From: E44-bin32 sp034430595
GTDB taxonomy: Bacteria > Chloroflexota > Anaerolineae > Anaerolineales > E44-bin32
Length of the DNA stretch: 64,000 bases
Assembly (NCBI GenBank): GCA_034430595.1
Contig: DAOUEL010000011.1
Span: 68,812 to 132,811 of the forward strand
Reading direction: 5' to 3'
Position 1 is the stretch's first letter, and every line of letters starts with the position of its first letter. The translations under genes were made by a program, and so were the position numbers. The notes under the pieces are model-generated. The model did no database searches. It saw only the letters and a program-made list of their open reading frames with translations, and was not told the DNA's origin. Positions 53,013 through 60,577 of this stretch are shown in pieces.

Positions 53013-54226
53013 AGCCAGTCCCTAATCAACTTTCGATCACCAATGTAAATTTCATTTGGAGCCTCTGGGTCTAAAGCCCATTTCATTCGTTCAACGCCTT
53101 CCGTCAGGTCTTTGACTGAGCCGGCGAAGCTGAGACGCAAATGCCCTTCCATTCCAAATTCAATCCCCGGAACAGTAACGACCAGCGCCTTCTCCAACAG
53201 GAAGTCCGATAACTTTTCCGAATCTGCTCCGTAGGCCCGAAAATCTGGCAGCACATAGAACGTTGCTTGTGGCTTGACGATGTGTAAACCATTAAACGAG
53301 CGCAGCTCCTGCATGATAACATCCCGGTTGTTCTGGATCGTCAAACGCAGGCTCTCAACCACACTCTGCACCCCGTTAAGCGCCCCTTCAGCCGCTGCTT
53401 GCGATATGACCGAAGGATTGGATGTGGTTTGTGCCTGAACATTTATCATAACCTCGACCAGCTTACGCGGGGCAATCACCCAGCCGATGCGAAAACCGGT
53501 CATGCCATACAGTTTCGAGACCCCGTTTACAACGATCAGATGGGAGGATTCGATGTCCTTTTTTGTGTATGCATAGGCGGGAACAGCATGCAGGCCATCA
53601 AAAACCAGCTTATGATAAATGTCATCGAGAATTAGATAGATACCCTTCGCCTCGCAAAACTCCACAATCTGGGCGATAAATGCTTCATTGAAGATAATCC
53701 CCGACGGGTTGTTTGGGCTGTTGAGAATTATCGCTTTGGTGTATGAGCTTACCGCTTGCTCAATATCCTCCATGCGCGGATGGAAGGTGCCGTCTTCCGG
53801 CGTCACGATGATCGGAATGGCGTGGACCATCTTGACCATCTCAGGATAGCTCACCCAGTATGGTGCAAGGATAATAACTTCATCCTGCGGGTCCAGGATC
53901 GTGAAGAGGATGTTAAAGAGCGACTGCTTCGCGCCGGTTGAAACGATGACGTTTTCGGGGGCGACCAATCGATTGTAGTTCTCCTCCGTGTAGCGGATGA
54001 TAGCCTTCTTCAGTGAGGGCGTCCCGTCCGTGGGAGTATATTTAATATCACCCGTGTTCAGGCGTGCGGCGGAGGCCAGGAGTGCATTAATCGGTGCCTT
54101 ATTCTTGGGCTCGCCTATCCCGAGGTGAATTACCGGCTCACCTCGCTCCCGCAAAATGCGGGCCCGTTCGTTCAAGCGCAGTGTAGGTGATTCGCGAATC
54201 GTTCGTGCCAGGCGGCTTACAGCCAT
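53009..54226 (-). CDS. Class I PLP aminotransferase (aspartate aminotransferase-like)
   Basis: The 405-residue protein has VIHLGIGEPKNKAPINALLA, YTPTDGTPSLKKAIIRYTEE, NSPNNPSGIIFNEAFIAQIV, the Asp in YLILDDIYHKLVFDG, the Schiff-base lysine in VVNGVSKLYGMTGFRIGWVI and the substrate-binding Arg near the C-terminus (EGHLRLSFAGS). It is closest by eye to aspartate aminotransferases of the Ib group. The ATG at 54226 has GGAGG eight bases upstream. Coupling with pckA suggests aspartate or oxaloacetate is its carbon product. Confidence 0.9.
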   Translation of the reverse strand: MAVSRLARTIRESPTLRLNERARILRERGEPVIHLGIGEPKNKAPINALLASAARLNTGDIKYTPTDGTPSLKKAIIRYTEENYNRLVAPENVIVSTGAKQSLFNILFTILDPQDEVIILAPYWVSYPEMVKMVHAIPIIVTPEDGTFHPRMEDIEQAVSSYTKAIILNSPNNPSGIIFNEAFIAQIVEFCEAKGIYLILDDIYHKLVFDGLHAVPAYAYTKKDIESSHLIVVNGVSKLYGMTGFRIGWVIAPRKLVEVMINVQAQTTSNPSVISQAAAEGALNGVQSVVESLRLTIQNNRDVIMQELRSFNGLHIVKPQATFYVLPDFRAYGADSEKLSDFLLEKALVVTVPGIEFGMEGHLRLSFAGSVKDLTEGVERMKWALDPEAPNEIYIGDRKLIRDWL

Positions 54227-54300
54227 GTTGGCGTCCTCCAACACTATCTCACCTTCAGGGGTAGATTGATTCTCATTTGGAGACTATCATGCGAGTGGTA

Positions 54301-54306
54301 ATTATA
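54301..54306 (-). promoter_or_regulatory. -10 box TATAAT of the aminotransferase-pckA operon
   Basis: TATAAT on the minus strand lies about 75 bases before the aminotransferase start. It contains the TAA stop codon of the upstream iron-sulfur gene. No good -35 is seen. Confidence 0.45.
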
Positions 54307-55300
54307 GTACGGGTTTAGATTGTGGACTTGCCATTTGCGTACTTTCAGCAGCCATCTGCATCAACGTGCCAATCTCAAACGGGATGCCGCGATCCGGCGC
54401 AAGTTCGAGGCTTAATGCAGCCTGGGAGCATTCGTCAATACAAATTCCACAGCCCATACACTGCTCGCGGTCGATCCTAACGGCTTCATCCATCAGCTCG
54501 ATCACCGCGAATGGACAAATTTCCACACAATCCCCGCAACCAATGCAGTCATCCGGGTTCACAACCGAGACGAATCCAGAGGATGCCAGCATGGGAGAAC
54601 CATTGCGCATCGCTTGCATCGCACCACAACAGCAGCTGCAGCAGTTACAGATCGCATAGAAACGATTCAGCATGGCGTCCTTGAAGAATGCGTGATGCGC
54701 ATGGCCTCGCTTATGTTCTTCCAGCAGGATCGTCTCCGCCTCTGAAGCGCTAATCCAGCGCGATTTCTCCGGTTGGTGTTCGTGGACGAATCCAGCGAAC
54801 GGTTCCCCAATGATCAGGCATACATCGAGCGGCAGGCATGGATCGCTTCGCGATGAGCGGCAGGGACAATCAAGGGCGATGATGTGTTCGGGATTGTTCA
54901 GAATCAACGCCCTTGCTTTCGAATAGGGAATGACCTGTTCAAGATCCGGAACTCGAAGATCCTGGTTTACAGCAACAAGCTGGCGGGCGACATCGATCGG
55001 GATTACTTTACCGTGATAGCTTTCTGCAACACTACCGGGCTTTCGATCAGGTTTATTCCTCCAGGGAAGCAATCGTTGAACGAAATCTGCCACGCGTTGG
55101 GCGGTTGAGGCGAGGGGGTGTTCACCGATTCCAATGCCAATGTACAGATACGGCCAGCGGCCATAAATATATCCGTGGATAAGGTCCAGCAGATTGTAGT
55201 TCTCGGTTCTTTGCGCTTCCTGGATAAATTTGCGCGTTCCATCACCGATCAGCTTTTTCCTCAGCACATTGGTTATATGCTCAGAACCGTCCCTGTTCAT
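54302..55300 (-). CDS. Iron-sulfur protein with cysteine cluster and two 4Fe-4S ferredoxin motifs
   Basis: The 332-residue protein has an N-terminal helical part (LLDLIHGYIYGRWPYLYIGI), a middle domain with CPCRSSRSDPCLPLDVC and the tight cysteine string CNCCSCCCGAMQAM, and a C-terminal 2[4Fe-4S] ferredoxin with CIGCGDCVEICPFAVIEL and CMGCGICIDECSQAALSL. The second ferredoxin motif has Ser instead of Pro after its last Cys. The family is not one I can name; it resembles ferredoxin-fused proteins with a zinc- or cluster-binding domain. No operon partner is close; it precedes the aminotransferase on the same strand. Confidence 0.8.
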   Translation of the reverse strand: MNRDGSEHITNVLRKKLIGDGTRKFIQEAQRTENYNLLDLIHGYIYGRWPYLYIGIGIGEHPLASTAQRVADFVQRLLPWRNKPDRKPGSVAESYHGKVIPIDVARQLVAVNQDLRVPDLEQVIPYSKARALILNNPEHIIALDCPCRSSRSDPCLPLDVCLIIGEPFAGFVHEHQPEKSRWISASEAETILLEEHKRGHAHHAFFKDAMLNRFYAICNCCSCCCGAMQAMRNGSPMLASSGFVSVVNPDDCIGCGDCVEICPFAVIELMDEAVRIDREQCMGCGICIDECSQAALSLELAPDRGIPFEIGTLMQMAAESTQMASPQSKPVL

Positions 55301-55387
55301 AAGCTCCCGCCCTTCCCTAGGACTTTAGCATAAGCTTATCCATGAGCCAAAATGCAGTGTGCAGTGACATGACCCGGAACGGCAGGA

Positions 55388-55405
55388 GGTCATGATCCCA
55401 TGACC
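55388..55405. promoter_or_regulatory. Operator-like palindrome GGTCATG-N4-CATGACC
   Basis: A perfect seven-base inverted repeat with a four-base spacer. Another CATGACCC lies 31 bases upstream (55368-55375). It sits in the 298-base region between divergent iron-sulfur and zinc-ribbon genes, about 90 bases from the former. Confidence 0.4.
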
Positions 55406-55536
55406 CAGATTGTGCTCCCAGCGGTGAATGCCCCTTCCAACCTCTGTGGCTATGCGAAAACTACTGGTGTTCTCTCTTCGATCCGGTTTGATCCTTCCCG
55501 CCTCTACCCGCTTCATCGAATAGCACTCGTGATGCA

Positions 55537-55564
55537 TTGCGAAAATCGCATGCAGCGTTACAAT
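55537..55564 (+). promoter_or_regulatory. Promoter of the zinc-ribbon membrane protein gene
   Basis: TTGCGA (55537-55542) and TACAAT (55559-55564) have a 16-base spacer, about 35 bases before the ATG at 55599. Confidence 0.5.
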
Positions 55565-55598
55565 TGCAGGACGGAATGGGAACGGAAGGCTCGATAGA

Positions 55599-56693
55599 AT
55601 GCGAAGCTGCCCCAATTGTCATAAGGAGATCCAGGACGAAGCTGTCTTCTGCCGTTTCTGCCGGCGGGAGGTCGACCCGCCGCTCTGGCTGACGAGCCTG
55701 CAGAAATGTCCATTCTGCGCCGAATGGGTCGAGCGGGGGATCGAACGCTGCCCGTTATGCGGCAAGGATTTAAGCCAGGCGACTCCATTCAGCATTCCAG
55801 TTGAGAAGGTTGAACAGGCTACGGATTTGTTCGCGCGTTTGCGCCAATCCACTCAGGCAGCGGATTCCTTCGATGACGAGGAAGACGAAGAAACACAGAC
55901 CGAGGAGGCCGACTACGACGAACCTGAAGCCGAAATGGGAATCGAGGAAATGCAGGTCGGCCGCAGCGGCTCCTGGTTTGACCGCCTTCGAAAGACACCC
56001 GAGGCCCGGCCCGCCGAAACGGAAGAAGGGTTGGCCGTCCTCCACAACCGCCGGATTGATCTGAGCGAGGACTTCGCACCCGATACTGATCGTGAGTCCA
56101 CACCTGAGGACAACAATGAACCACCCAACCGGCACTTCTTGGATACGGCGGGCATCATCTTCCGTTGGCTACTGATAGCTGTAACTGCGAGCGTAATCAT
56201 GATCGTGGGCGTATTGGGTTATCAGCGCATGATGTCAGCAAGGCTCGTACTTCCAGGTGCATCCGAAACTCCACAGGATACCCCTCAAGTGCAGCCGAGC
56301 GAAGCGTCACCAACACTGCAGGCCACCCTCCCTCCCGGCACTCCTGGCGTGCTGCTTCCGACGCTTCCAGGCACAACTCTTGAATGCATCACATGGGATC
56401 AGATCACGCTTCAGATGGCTGGCGAAACCGTGTGCGCGTATGGAGCGATTAAACGCTGGTTTGAGGTATCGGATATACCTTATGTCGCAATTTTCAGCGA
56501 GCAGCCAGGCACTTTTGCCTTTATCGATCGTGAGCGAACGTATCCCGAATACCGGCCTGGCACCTGCATCACCGCAACCGGTCTGATTGAAATTATGCGG
56601 GCAACACGACCGTTCATTGACGTTGTTGGAAATCTACAAGAATGCGCGGCTGATCTCCAGTCCAAGCTATCGACTGCCACTCCAAATCCCTAG
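55599..56693 (+). CDS. Zinc-ribbon membrane protein
   Basis: The 364-residue protein starts with two zinc ribbons, CPNCHKEIQDEAVFCRFC and CPFCAEWVERGIERCPLC (residues 4-55), then an acidic low-complexity linker, one membrane segment (about 194-215) and an extracytoplasmic C-terminal domain of 140 residues with three cysteines and a proline/threonine-rich start. The family is not recognised. The topology puts the ribbons in the cytoplasm and the C-terminal domain outside. It looks monocistronic. Confidence 0.78.
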   Translation: MRSCPNCHKEIQDEAVFCRFCRREVDPPLWLTSLQKCPFCAEWVERGIERCPLCGKDLSQATPFSIPVEKVEQATDLFARLRQSTQAADSFDDEEDEETQTEEADYDEPEAEMGIEEMQVGRSGSWFDRLRKTPEARPAETEEGLAVLHNRRIDLSEDFAPDTDRESTPEDNNEPPNRHFLDTAGIIFRWLLIAVTASVIMIVGVLGYQRMMSARLVLPGASETPQDTPQVQPSEASPTLQATLPPGTPGVLLPTLPGTTLECITWDQITLQMAGETVCAYGAIKRWFEVSDIPYVAIFSEQPGTFAFIDRERTYPEYRPGTCITATGLIEIMRATRPFIDVVGNLQECAADLQSKLSTATPNP

Positions 56694-56742
56694 GATGAAC
56701 TCCTGCCAGCCAGCGGTGGAATCTCCGGGTACACCTTCTTAA

Positions 56743-56967
56743 TCAGGTTTTACCTTGAGATGGGTCCTCATGATCACGATCAGGATCAAGGAATTCACGG
56801 AAGACTTCCAGCCGCCGGTCATCGCTGGTCGCTGAGGGCTCGACCTCCTGCCAGGGGCTTGAGCTTTTTTGAGCGGCACCCCGCCGGTCAGCAAGGTCAT
56901 CTAACCATCCAATGCCCCGAATGATGAAGAAAACTGCAGCAGCTACGAGCACGATATAGGGCAGCAT
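56743..56967 (-). CDS. Small single-span membrane protein
   Basis: The 74-residue protein has an N-terminal membrane segment (LPYIVLVAAAVFFIIRGIGW), then a charged cytoplasmic or external tail rich in Asp, Arg and Glu. AGGAG seven bases before the ATG at 56967 supports translation. The family is unknown. It is 33 bases downstream of the NagD-like gene on the same strand. Confidence 0.6.
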   Translation of the reverse strand: MLPYIVLVAAAVFFIIRGIGWLDDLADRRGAAQKSSSPWQEVEPSATSDDRRLEVFREFLDPDRDHEDPSQGKT

Positions 56968-57005
56968 TCTCACTCTCCTGTACCCACTCGAAGATATCTA
57001 ACCAT

Positions 57006-57776
57006 CTAAACTACAATCTCGGTCAGGCTTTCGACAACTTGCCCCGGGCAATAGGGAAAACGCTCAATTTCATCCCGCTTCGTAACACCGGTCAGCACAA
57101 GAATTGTCTCCAGACCGCTCTCAACCCCGGCCACGATGTCCGTATCCATCCGATCACCGATCATGATGGTCTCTTCAGAGTGCCCACCCAAGTAATTCAG
57201 CGCAGCCCGCATCATGAATGGATTGGGCTTTCCCACGAACAGTGGGGCGGCACCGGTCGCTCGCTCAATCAAGGCAGCCAGTGCTCCAGTCGCTGGGACA
57301 AGCCCGCGGTCTGAAGGCCCAGATGGATCTGGATTTGTGGCGATAAAGCGTGCACCATCTGCCACCAACTGCACCGCTTTCGTAATCGTGACCATATCGT
57401 AGCTGAGCGTTTCACCCAAAACGACATAGTCTGGTGAAAGGTCGGAAATGACATAACCGACCGCATAGATGGCGTCCGTCAATCCACTTTCGCCAATGAC
57501 AAATGCCTTCCCATTGGGACGCTGCGACTCAAGGAAGCTGGCCGTGGCCATGGCAGAGGTGAAAATGCGTTCCTGTTCGACCTGCAACCCGATGGTCTTC
57601 AACCGGTGTGTAAGGTCGCGTGGGGTATAGATCGAATTGTTTGTCAGGACGAGATACTCGCTGCCCTTTTCGTGCAGTCGTTCCAGGAAATCGACCGCGC
57701 CCGGAATCAGGGTCTTACCACTGATCAGGACTCCATCCATATCGATCAAGTAGTTGCGAATCAATCTTTCGGTCAT
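57006..57776 (-). CDS. NagD-like HAD phosphatase
   Basis: The 256-residue protein has the HAD-IIA features: motif I YLIDMDGVLISGKTLIPGAV, motif II in YLVLTNNSIYTPRDLTHRL, a central cap domain, and IMIGDRMDTDIVAGVESGLE. NagD/4-nitrophenylphosphatase-type enzymes dephosphorylate nucleoside monophosphates or small sugar phosphates. It is 60 bases after the MshA-like glycosyltransferase and precedes a small membrane protein on the same strand. Confidence 0.88.
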   Translation of the reverse strand: MTERLIRNYLIDMDGVLISGKTLIPGAVDFLERLHEKGSEYLVLTNNSIYTPRDLTHRLKTIGLQVEQERIFTSAMATASFLESQRPNGKAFVIGESGLTDAIYAVGYVISDLSPDYVVLGETLSYDMVTITKAVQLVADGARFIATNPDPSGPSDRGLVPATGALAALIERATGAAPLFVGKPNPFMMRAALNYLGGHSEETIMIGDRMDTDIVAGVESGLETILVLTGVTKRDEIERFPYCPGQVVESLTEIVV

Positions 57777-57836
57777 GCTCGCCTTTCAGGTCCAGATCCT
57801 CAGGTTTAAATGTACGCATTCCAGTCCCCGTGCATC

Positions 57837-59108
57837 TTATGCCGAACGAGGGACAAGACCTGCGTAGAGTTCCAGGATTTGATCCGTAATTACTTTCCAA
57901 TCAAAGCTTCCAGCATAATCGGCAGCATTCTTCCCAATCCGAATCCGGAGCTCTTCATCACCCAGAAGCAAAGCAAGTTTTTCAGCCAGAACTGCAGAAT
58001 TACCAGCTGGAACATGGAAGCCAGTCTCACCATCTTTGATCAGGAACGCCAGGCCGCCGGTCTCGGACGCAACAACGGGCGTGCCACACGCCATCGCCTC
58101 CAGCGCAACCAACCCAAATGATTCGTACTCTGATGGAACAACGACAACGTCAGAGGCTGAGTAGTAATAAGGCAGACTGTCCTGGTCCTGTTTGCCAAGG
58201 AAACGAACGACATCGCCGAGCTGATAGTTTTGTGCCAAGGATCGTAAGCGCGCCATTTCCGCATCCATTGTTTCAGGACTGGTTTCGGCATCGCCGCCGA
58301 TGATCGCCAGGCAAACACCATCCTTTCGGATCAAACCTTCAGCCAATAGCTGGCGGAACGCATCCAGGAGTACGTCGATTCCCTTCAAGGGTTCAATACG
58401 ACCGACGAATAACACCATCTGGCGTTCGTCCGGTATGCCTACGAATTCCTTCGCTTCATCCTTTGCGATCGGATAAAAACGGGATGTGTCGACTCCGGGC
58501 GGAATAACCACTACCCGTTCGGTGCCGGTTTGATACAGCCACTGGAATTGAGCAACTTCGGCTTGAGTCGAGGCCACGATGCGGTCGGCATCATGTAGTA
58601 AGCGGATTTCAGCCTGCATACGTTCATCCGGCTCCGTTTGTTCCCCTTCCCGAGCGACACGGTTTTTCATGGCAGCCAGCGTGTGGAACATCTGAATCAT
58701 GGGAATCTGCCAGTCCTCCCGCAGCTGCAGGGCAGCCAATCCAGAGAGCCAATAATGGGCATGAAGAATATCGTAATGTTCCCCCTTCGCTTCAGCAAAT
58801 TCGCGGACATTGGAGACAAATTCAGGCAACATACGTACCAGATCCTGCTTCGCCAAAGGTATTTCCGGCCCAGCCGGAATATGCACAATCCGATTGCCGT
58901 ACCCGAGGTCATGAAGGACATGGGGCACATGCTCATCTTGAGACCGGGTGAAGACATCTACCCCGACGCCACGCCGGCCCAGCTCGCGGGTCAGGTCGCG
59001 CACATACACATTCATTCCACCGGTGTCCTTACCACCCAGTGTTGCCAGGGGACAGGTATGGAAGGAGATCATCGCGATGCGCATGCTTTGATTATCGTTC
59101 ACCGCCAT
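57837..59108 (-). CDS. MshA-like family 4 glycosyltransferase
   Basis: The 423-residue GT-B protein has ATLGGKDTGGMNVYVRDLTR at the N-terminal donor-free domain, LHAHYWLSGLAALQL, VFVGRIEPLKGIDVLLDAF and the sugar-nucleotide-binding EYESFGLVALEAMACGTPVV with the conserved Glu. The pattern is that of MshA, sucrose-phosphate synthase and related enzymes. The acceptor cannot be deduced. ATG 59108 and ATG 59084 (the start of MRIAMISFHT) are both plausible; neither has a strong ribosome-binding site. Confidence 0.85.
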   Translation of the reverse strand: MAVNDNQSMRIAMISFHTCPLATLGGKDTGGMNVYVRDLTRELGRRGVGVDVFTRSQDEHVPHVLHDLGYGNRIVHIPAGPEIPLAKQDLVRMLPEFVSNVREFAEAKGEHYDILHAHYWLSGLAALQLREDWQIPMIQMFHTLAAMKNRVAREGEQTEPDERMQAEIRLLHDADRIVASTQAEVAQFQWLYQTGTERVVVIPPGVDTSRFYPIAKDEAKEFVGIPDERQMVLFVGRIEPLKGIDVLLDAFRQLLAEGLIRKDGVCLAIIGGDAETSPETMDAEMARLRSLAQNYQLGDVVRFLGKQDQDSLPYYYSASDVVVVPSEYESFGLVALEAMACGTPVVASETGGLAFLIKDGETGFHVPAGNSAVLAEKLALLLGDEELRIRIGKNAADYAGSFDWKVITDQILELYAGLVPRSA

Positions 59109-59112
59109 CGTA

Positions 59113-59142
59113 TTGCCAAGCATAACCGACGGCTGGTATAAT
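59113..59142 (+). promoter_or_regulatory. Promoter of the tRNA-Thr gene
   Basis: TTGCCA (59113-59118) and TATAAT (59137-59142) with an 18-base spacer, 12 bases before the tRNA. Confidence 0.7.
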
Positions 59143-59154
59143 CCCAGCCCTCAG

Positions 59155-59227
59155 GCCAGCGTAGCTCAGCCGGCAGAGCAATCGCTTCGTAAGCGATGGG
59201 TCAGGGGTTCGATTCCCCTCGCTGGCT
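59155..59227 (+). tRNA. tRNA-Thr (anticodon CGT)
   Basis: A 73-base cloverleaf: acceptor GCCAGCG pairs with CGCTGGC, the anticodon stem TCGC/GCGA encloses a loop with CGT, the T-loop is GGTTCGATTCC. The discriminator is T and CCA is not encoded. A recombinase gene follows directly, so the 3' end is a probable attachment site. Confidence 0.95.
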
Positions 59228-59250
59228 CTGGAAAAGTTTATGGCTGCACA

Positions 59251-59259
59251 TGCTATAAT
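59251..59259 (+). promoter_or_regulatory. Extended -10 promoter TGCTATAAT for the recombinase
   Basis: The TGnTATAAT form lies about 100 bases before the recombinase start and 24 bases after the tRNA. Confidence 0.55.
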
Positions 59260-59360
59260 TTAATTAATGAGCTTGTGATCGGCCGTAACAAAGCATTTCC
59301 AGAACCTCTTCGGTGGGTTGAAATCCGAAGACGCCTATGGACTAGAAAGAAGGAATGTCC

Positions 59361-60250
59361 ATGTCGTCGGAGCTGAAGTTTCAACCCGCCGTTTCATTTA
59401 AGGATCTCTTCTCAGACTTTATTGAGTCTCGATTATCGAAGGGCGTTTCCCCGCATACGATCAATTACCACAGATATTCGAGCAAGCGGTTTTCAGAATG
59501 GTGCGATACTAGAGGGGTTTCTCCAGCGACTCTCCAAAGGCACAATGTACGTGCCTACTTGAGTGAATTGAAGCTTAGAAATCTCTCCCCACACACAATC
59601 CACGGGCATTTCAGAGCGATAAGGACCATGATGCGGTTTGCCCAAAAGGAGTACAGAATTCCCCTGATAGATTTCGATGGGCTTGCGCCTGTCCTGACCA
59701 AGCCTCGGGTAGGCGCCGTACGACCCGAAGCCTTCAAGACGGCCTTGGAAGCCACGGAGACACTTAGAGACCAGGTGTTATTGACTGTGTGTTGTATGAA
59801 AGCGGAATTCGACGCGCAGAAGCAGTTTCCTTGAATTGGGGAGATCTAGATCTTAGTGATACTGTAGTGGAAGTGACTATAAGGAAAGGAAAAGGGGGGA
59901 AGGATCGCACGACTTTCATTCGATCGAAGGACTTGATTCTTGATTACCGAAAGACCGTGGCGCACGATGCGTACTCGCCGTTATTTGTCTCTCAAACTAG
60001 CGGGAGGCGATTGACAACATGGGGGATTGGACAAGCATTGGAGCGCATTTCGAAGGCTGCAGGAGTTAAAATACGAGCTCATGACCTTCGTCGGGGATTT
60101 GCTGGCCTACATCGGAAAATGGGGATGTTCGACTTGAAAGAACTTCTCGGTCATGAGGACATCACAACCACCCAGATTTACGTTCAATCTTGCAAAGAAG
60201 ATCTGAAGCAAAGTTATAAAGATAGCTTCACGAGACCGTCAAACTCCTAG
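59361..60250 (+). pseudogene. Tyrosine recombinase/integrase, frameshifted
   Basis: The first frame (to 59834) gives a SAM-like N-terminal DNA-binding domain (KGVSPHTINYHRYSSKRFSE, LSPHTIHGHFRAIRTMMRFA) up to LRDQVLLTV. The catalytic domain continues in another frame: LYESGIRRAEAVSLNWGDLD with Arg I, KGGKDR with Lys, HDLRRGFAG, LLGHEDITTTQIY with the His and the Tyr nucleophile. All catalytic residues are present, so a single shift in GTGTGTTG near 59785 separates the two halves. It could be a two-base TG gain, an assembly error, or a real inactivation. AAGGA supports ATG 59361. Confidence 0.85.
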
Positions 60251-60283
60251 TTGTAAGTATCTGCAATCAACCAAGAAAGAACA

Positions 60284-60327
60284 GTTGTTCACTCATGACC
60301 GAACTCCTTCAAGCCGGAGTGAACAAC
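60284..60327. repeat. 11-base inverted repeat with 22-base spacer
   Basis: GTTGTTCACTC (60284-60294) is exactly repeated in reverse complement as GAGTGAACAAC (60317-60327). An inner ACTCC/GGAGT pair gives an alternative stem. No T-run follows. Confidence 0.6.
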
Positions 60328-60432
60328 GGTTCTCAATCCAGCATAATAATTGCTAATTAAGTATGTAAGCGTCTGGTTCAGAGAAGGCGGAAAAAGGATA
60401 ATTCTTGAATTGGGGAGTGGGAGCGTACCCAA

Positions 60433-60485
60433 GAACGATCGACCTCAATCTCATACCATAGGCCTTTTGGTGCGTACGATCGTTC
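60433..60485. repeat. 9-base inverted repeat with 35-base spacer
   Basis: GAACGATCG (60433-60441) and CGATCGTTC (60477-60485) are exact reverse complements. Confidence 0.45.
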
Positions 60486-60577
60486 CGAATTAAGAGATAT
60501 ATATTATTAGCATACAAAGTTATCTCGATCTGAGAATGAGTATGAAAATAGCTTAGTAAACACCTACCTGTAACAAG

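Larger units (their letters stand above)
60251..60577. other. 327-base region between the recombinase and the convergent Res gene
   Basis: It contains two inverted repeats (60284-60327 and 60433-60485) and is AT-rich. No coding frame was recognised. One repeat may end transcription from either side. Confidence 0.5.

Noticed and set aside
59113..59376. Open frame across tRNA-Thr with SVAQPAEQSLRKRWVRG-like peptide
   Set aside because: It is the translated tRNA-Thr sequence, another common artefact.
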